Shown here one piece after another: positions 35,866 to 36,940 of a stretch of 36,940 bases of DNA. Origin of the DNA: a virus. The notes below the pieces were generated by a model, which was not told where the DNA came from, searched no databases, and worked only from the letters and a program-made list of their open reading frames with translations. A program made the position numbers and the translations under genes. Every line of letters starts with the position of its first letter. Position 1 is the stretch's first letter. Where the stretch lies: positions 1 to 36,940 of the IMG/VR virus record IMGVR_UViG_3300033182_000109, one strand, 5' to 3'.

Positions 35866-36668
35866 TATAAATATCCGCCGTTAATATCTGTAATATATTT
35901 GCCATTGACAAATGCTTCAAGACTAAATTTGTTAACCTTGTCTCTGCTGTAAGCAGGCATCAGTGTAACTGTTATTGTTGATCTAGCAGGAGCCCAACTT
36001 CCGTCTGGACCTATAGGTGCTTGTATGTAGTCAACATCTTGTTCCAAGTTTACCGTAAAGTTCGTAATAACTACCGGAACGTCGTTGAATACGTAATCGC
36101 CATATCCATTTAATTTTACCACAGGAGGCGGTGCACCGTTATTCGGTGATTCGCCGTATGCCATTTTAGTTACAGATTTTAAATAGTGTACTGCGCCAAT
36201 CCAGTACTCTGCTTCTCTAGAGTTTTCAACAGTAAACTCACCTGATATAGTAAACTGATCCACACTGCTATTTGTATATACTGGAAACGGATAATTACTA
36301 TGTGTAGGATGTACTGTATTGTATGCCGCAGAATGTTGAATGTAGACTGTTGGAGTATATGGAAAAACAAAGCCGCCTGTTTCTTTTAACGGATTTAAAA
36401 GATTGCTATCTTGGTATTCTGCAGATGTTGGTAAGGACAACTTTACCCTCCAATCTGCTGCACCGCCCGTATCCCAGGCACCAAAAGCAAAACTACCCGA
36501 AGCAGCGTTGCCGCCAGGCAATATTCCAGCCATTGATAACACTCTGCCAAGGTTTGTTTGTGCAACATCGTTTATTACATTTTGTGTAGCACGTTCAACA
36601 ATGTTCGTTGGTGCTGATGCAACTTCTGAACCAATGTTATTGATCGCACTTTGAATGATATTTGTCAT
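35865..36668 (-). CDS. 48: Tail-tube cap / baseplate protein gp48-like
   Basis: A 267-aa protein with, from about residue 55, a tail-tube-like domain: WRVKLSLPTSAEYQ, FVFPYTPTVYIQHSA, FTISGEFTVENSREAEYWIG (about 137-156), NGYGDYVFNDVPVVITNFTV and DVDYIQAP, then RSTITVTLMPAYSRDKVNKF. This pattern matches gp48 of marine T4-like phages; gp48 sits on the hub, closes the baseplate and starts tube assembly. The first 48 residues are an amphipathic helix rich in Ala, Asn and Ile. It is the first gene of the late operon, with AGGAG 10 nt before the ATG and a late-promoter-like ACTAAATA 21 nt upstream. The alternative, gp54 (paralogous fold), is less likely because of the gp53 neighbour. Confidence 0.8.
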   Translation of the reverse strand: MTNIIQSAINNIGSEVASAPTNIVERATQNVINDVAQTNLGRVLSMAGILPGGNAASGSFAFGAWDTGGAADWRVKLSLPTSAEYQDSNLLNPLKETGGFVFPYTPTVYIQHSAAYNTVHPTHSNYPFPVYTNSSVDQFTISGEFTVENSREAEYWIGAVHYLKSVTKMAYGESPNNGAPPPVVKLNGYGDYVFNDVPVVITNFTVNLEQDVDYIQAPIGPDGSWAPARSTITVTLMPAYSRDKVNKFSLEAFVNGKYITDINGGYL

Positions 36669-36689
36669 ATTTTTAGTCTCCTACAGTAA

Positions 36690-36697
36690 TATTTAGT
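36690..36697 (-). promoter_or_regulatory. Late-promoter-like ACTAAATA upstream of gp48
   Basis: The minus strand reads ACTAAATA, ending 21 nt before the gp48 ATG; spacing agrees with the other late promoters, but the second base differs from NATAAATA. It is the only candidate for the long gp48-to-gp25 transcript in the 83-nt divergent gap and touches the -35 box of the opposite promoter at 36697. Confidence 0.5.
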
Positions 36698-36725
36698 TGA
36701 CTTTTTAAACTGCGTATATTATAAT
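36697..36725 (+). promoter_or_regulatory. Sigma-70 promoter of the plus-strand gene
   Basis: TTGACT (36697-36702) and TATAAT (36720-36725) are 17 nt apart: five of six and six of six consensus matches. Expected start near 36732, leaving a leader of about 20 nt to the TTG start. A host-polymerase, early-type promoter diverging from the late tail operon. Confidence 0.78.
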
Positions 36726-36739
36726 ATGTAGTATATTTT

Positions 36740-36744
36740 AGGAG
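36740..36744 (+). promoter_or_regulatory. Ribosome binding site that fixes a TTG start
   Basis: AGGAG lies 7 nt before TTG 36752. The only upstream ATG (36727) is followed at once by a TAG stop, and there is no other start codon in frame nearby, so TTG is the best start. Confidence 0.75.
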
Positions 36745-36751
36745 AAAACCA

Positions 36752-36940
36752 TTGAGGAAAGTAAATTACTTAAACAACAAGGACTTATTAGCAGAAATTC
36801 ATAAATCTAAAAATACATTTAGCGAATATGTTCAACCAGAATTCCATCAATACGATATTATCTTAGAAGATCTAGACAAGATTAATATTCGTACTATTGC
36901 AGAAGCGAAACGTAACAAAGCAAAGCGCCTTTCGCAGGAA
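36752..36940 (+). CDS. Unknown early gene on the opposite strand (partial, right edge)
   Basis: An open frame of 63 codons from TTG to the window edge, the only gene on the plus strand. The peptide begins RKVNYLNNKDLLAEIHKSKN and continues with YDIILEDLDKINIRTIAEAK and a basic KRNKAKRL end. It is soluble, charged and probably helical. I do not recognise it with confidence; the NNKDLL start faintly recalls the N-terminus of T4 gp55 (NNKELL), but the match is too short to use. Expression should be early from the sigma-70 promoter just upstream. Codon usage looks like its neighbours. Confidence 0.75.
   Translation, partial: MRKVNYLNNKDLLAEIHKSKNTFSEYVQPEFHQYDIILEDLDKINIRTIAEAKRNKAKRLSQE

Noticed and set aside
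35866-35873. Exact TATAAATA on the plus strand
   Set aside because: It lies at the gp48/gp53 junction and points against all nearby genes; no plus-strand gene follows, so it is probably a chance match in AT-rich sequence.

Overview
This window is a tail/baseplate module of a lytic, T4-superfamily contractile-tailed phage. By eye it is clearly AT-rich. Gene order and protein character resemble marine T4-like myoviruses (cyanophage and pelagiphage type) rather than enterobacterial T4: gp48, gp53, a hub protein, a gp5-like spike without lysozyme, gp25, a long gp6, a giant structural protein and a set of fibre proteins with similar heads. Host assignment is inference; nothing here fixes it. I see no tRNA, rRNA, CRISPR, integrase, transposase or reverse transcriptase.

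Layout, in transcription order on the minus strand (right to left). 36668-30326: gp48 tail-tube cap, gp53 wedge, gp27/gpD-like hub, gp5-like OB-fold/beta-helix spike and gp25 wedge, tightly packed with TAATG or near-zero junctions. 30271-11490: gp6 wedge followed by one 5100-codon gene that takes up about 41% of the window. 11467-4353: a 204-aa structural protein, three paralogous fibre-like proteins (673, 622 and 500 aa, one with a tail-collar domain) and a 339-aa probable virion protein. 4297-1: an accessory cassette of a small unknown gene, two GT8-like glycosyltransferases, another unknown, a third GT-A-like glycosyltransferase and a radical SAM enzyme cut by the left edge. At the right edge one gene on the plus strand starts with TTG and runs out of the window.

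Regulation can be read from the sequence. Structural genes are preceded by copies of the T4-type late promoter NATAAATA about 19-26 nt before the start codon; two of these contain the stop codon of the preceding gene. Two strong host-type sigma-70 promoters with 17-nt spacers flank the structural block. One (TTGACA/TATAAT) drives the accessory cassette and lies inside an 11-bp inverted repeat that could be both a terminator for the late structural transcript and an operator. The other (TTGACT/TATAAT) drives the plus-strand gene and abuts a divergent late promoter. The implied logic is that host polymerase transcribes the flanking genes early and phage-modified polymerase transcribes the tail genes late.

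The most unusual content is the giant gene-7-position protein. It carries several carbohydrate-binding-like modules, FG-GAP-like propeller repeats split in two groups, GxGY repeats and C-terminal adhesin-like repeats. No gap between genes exceeds about 85 bases.
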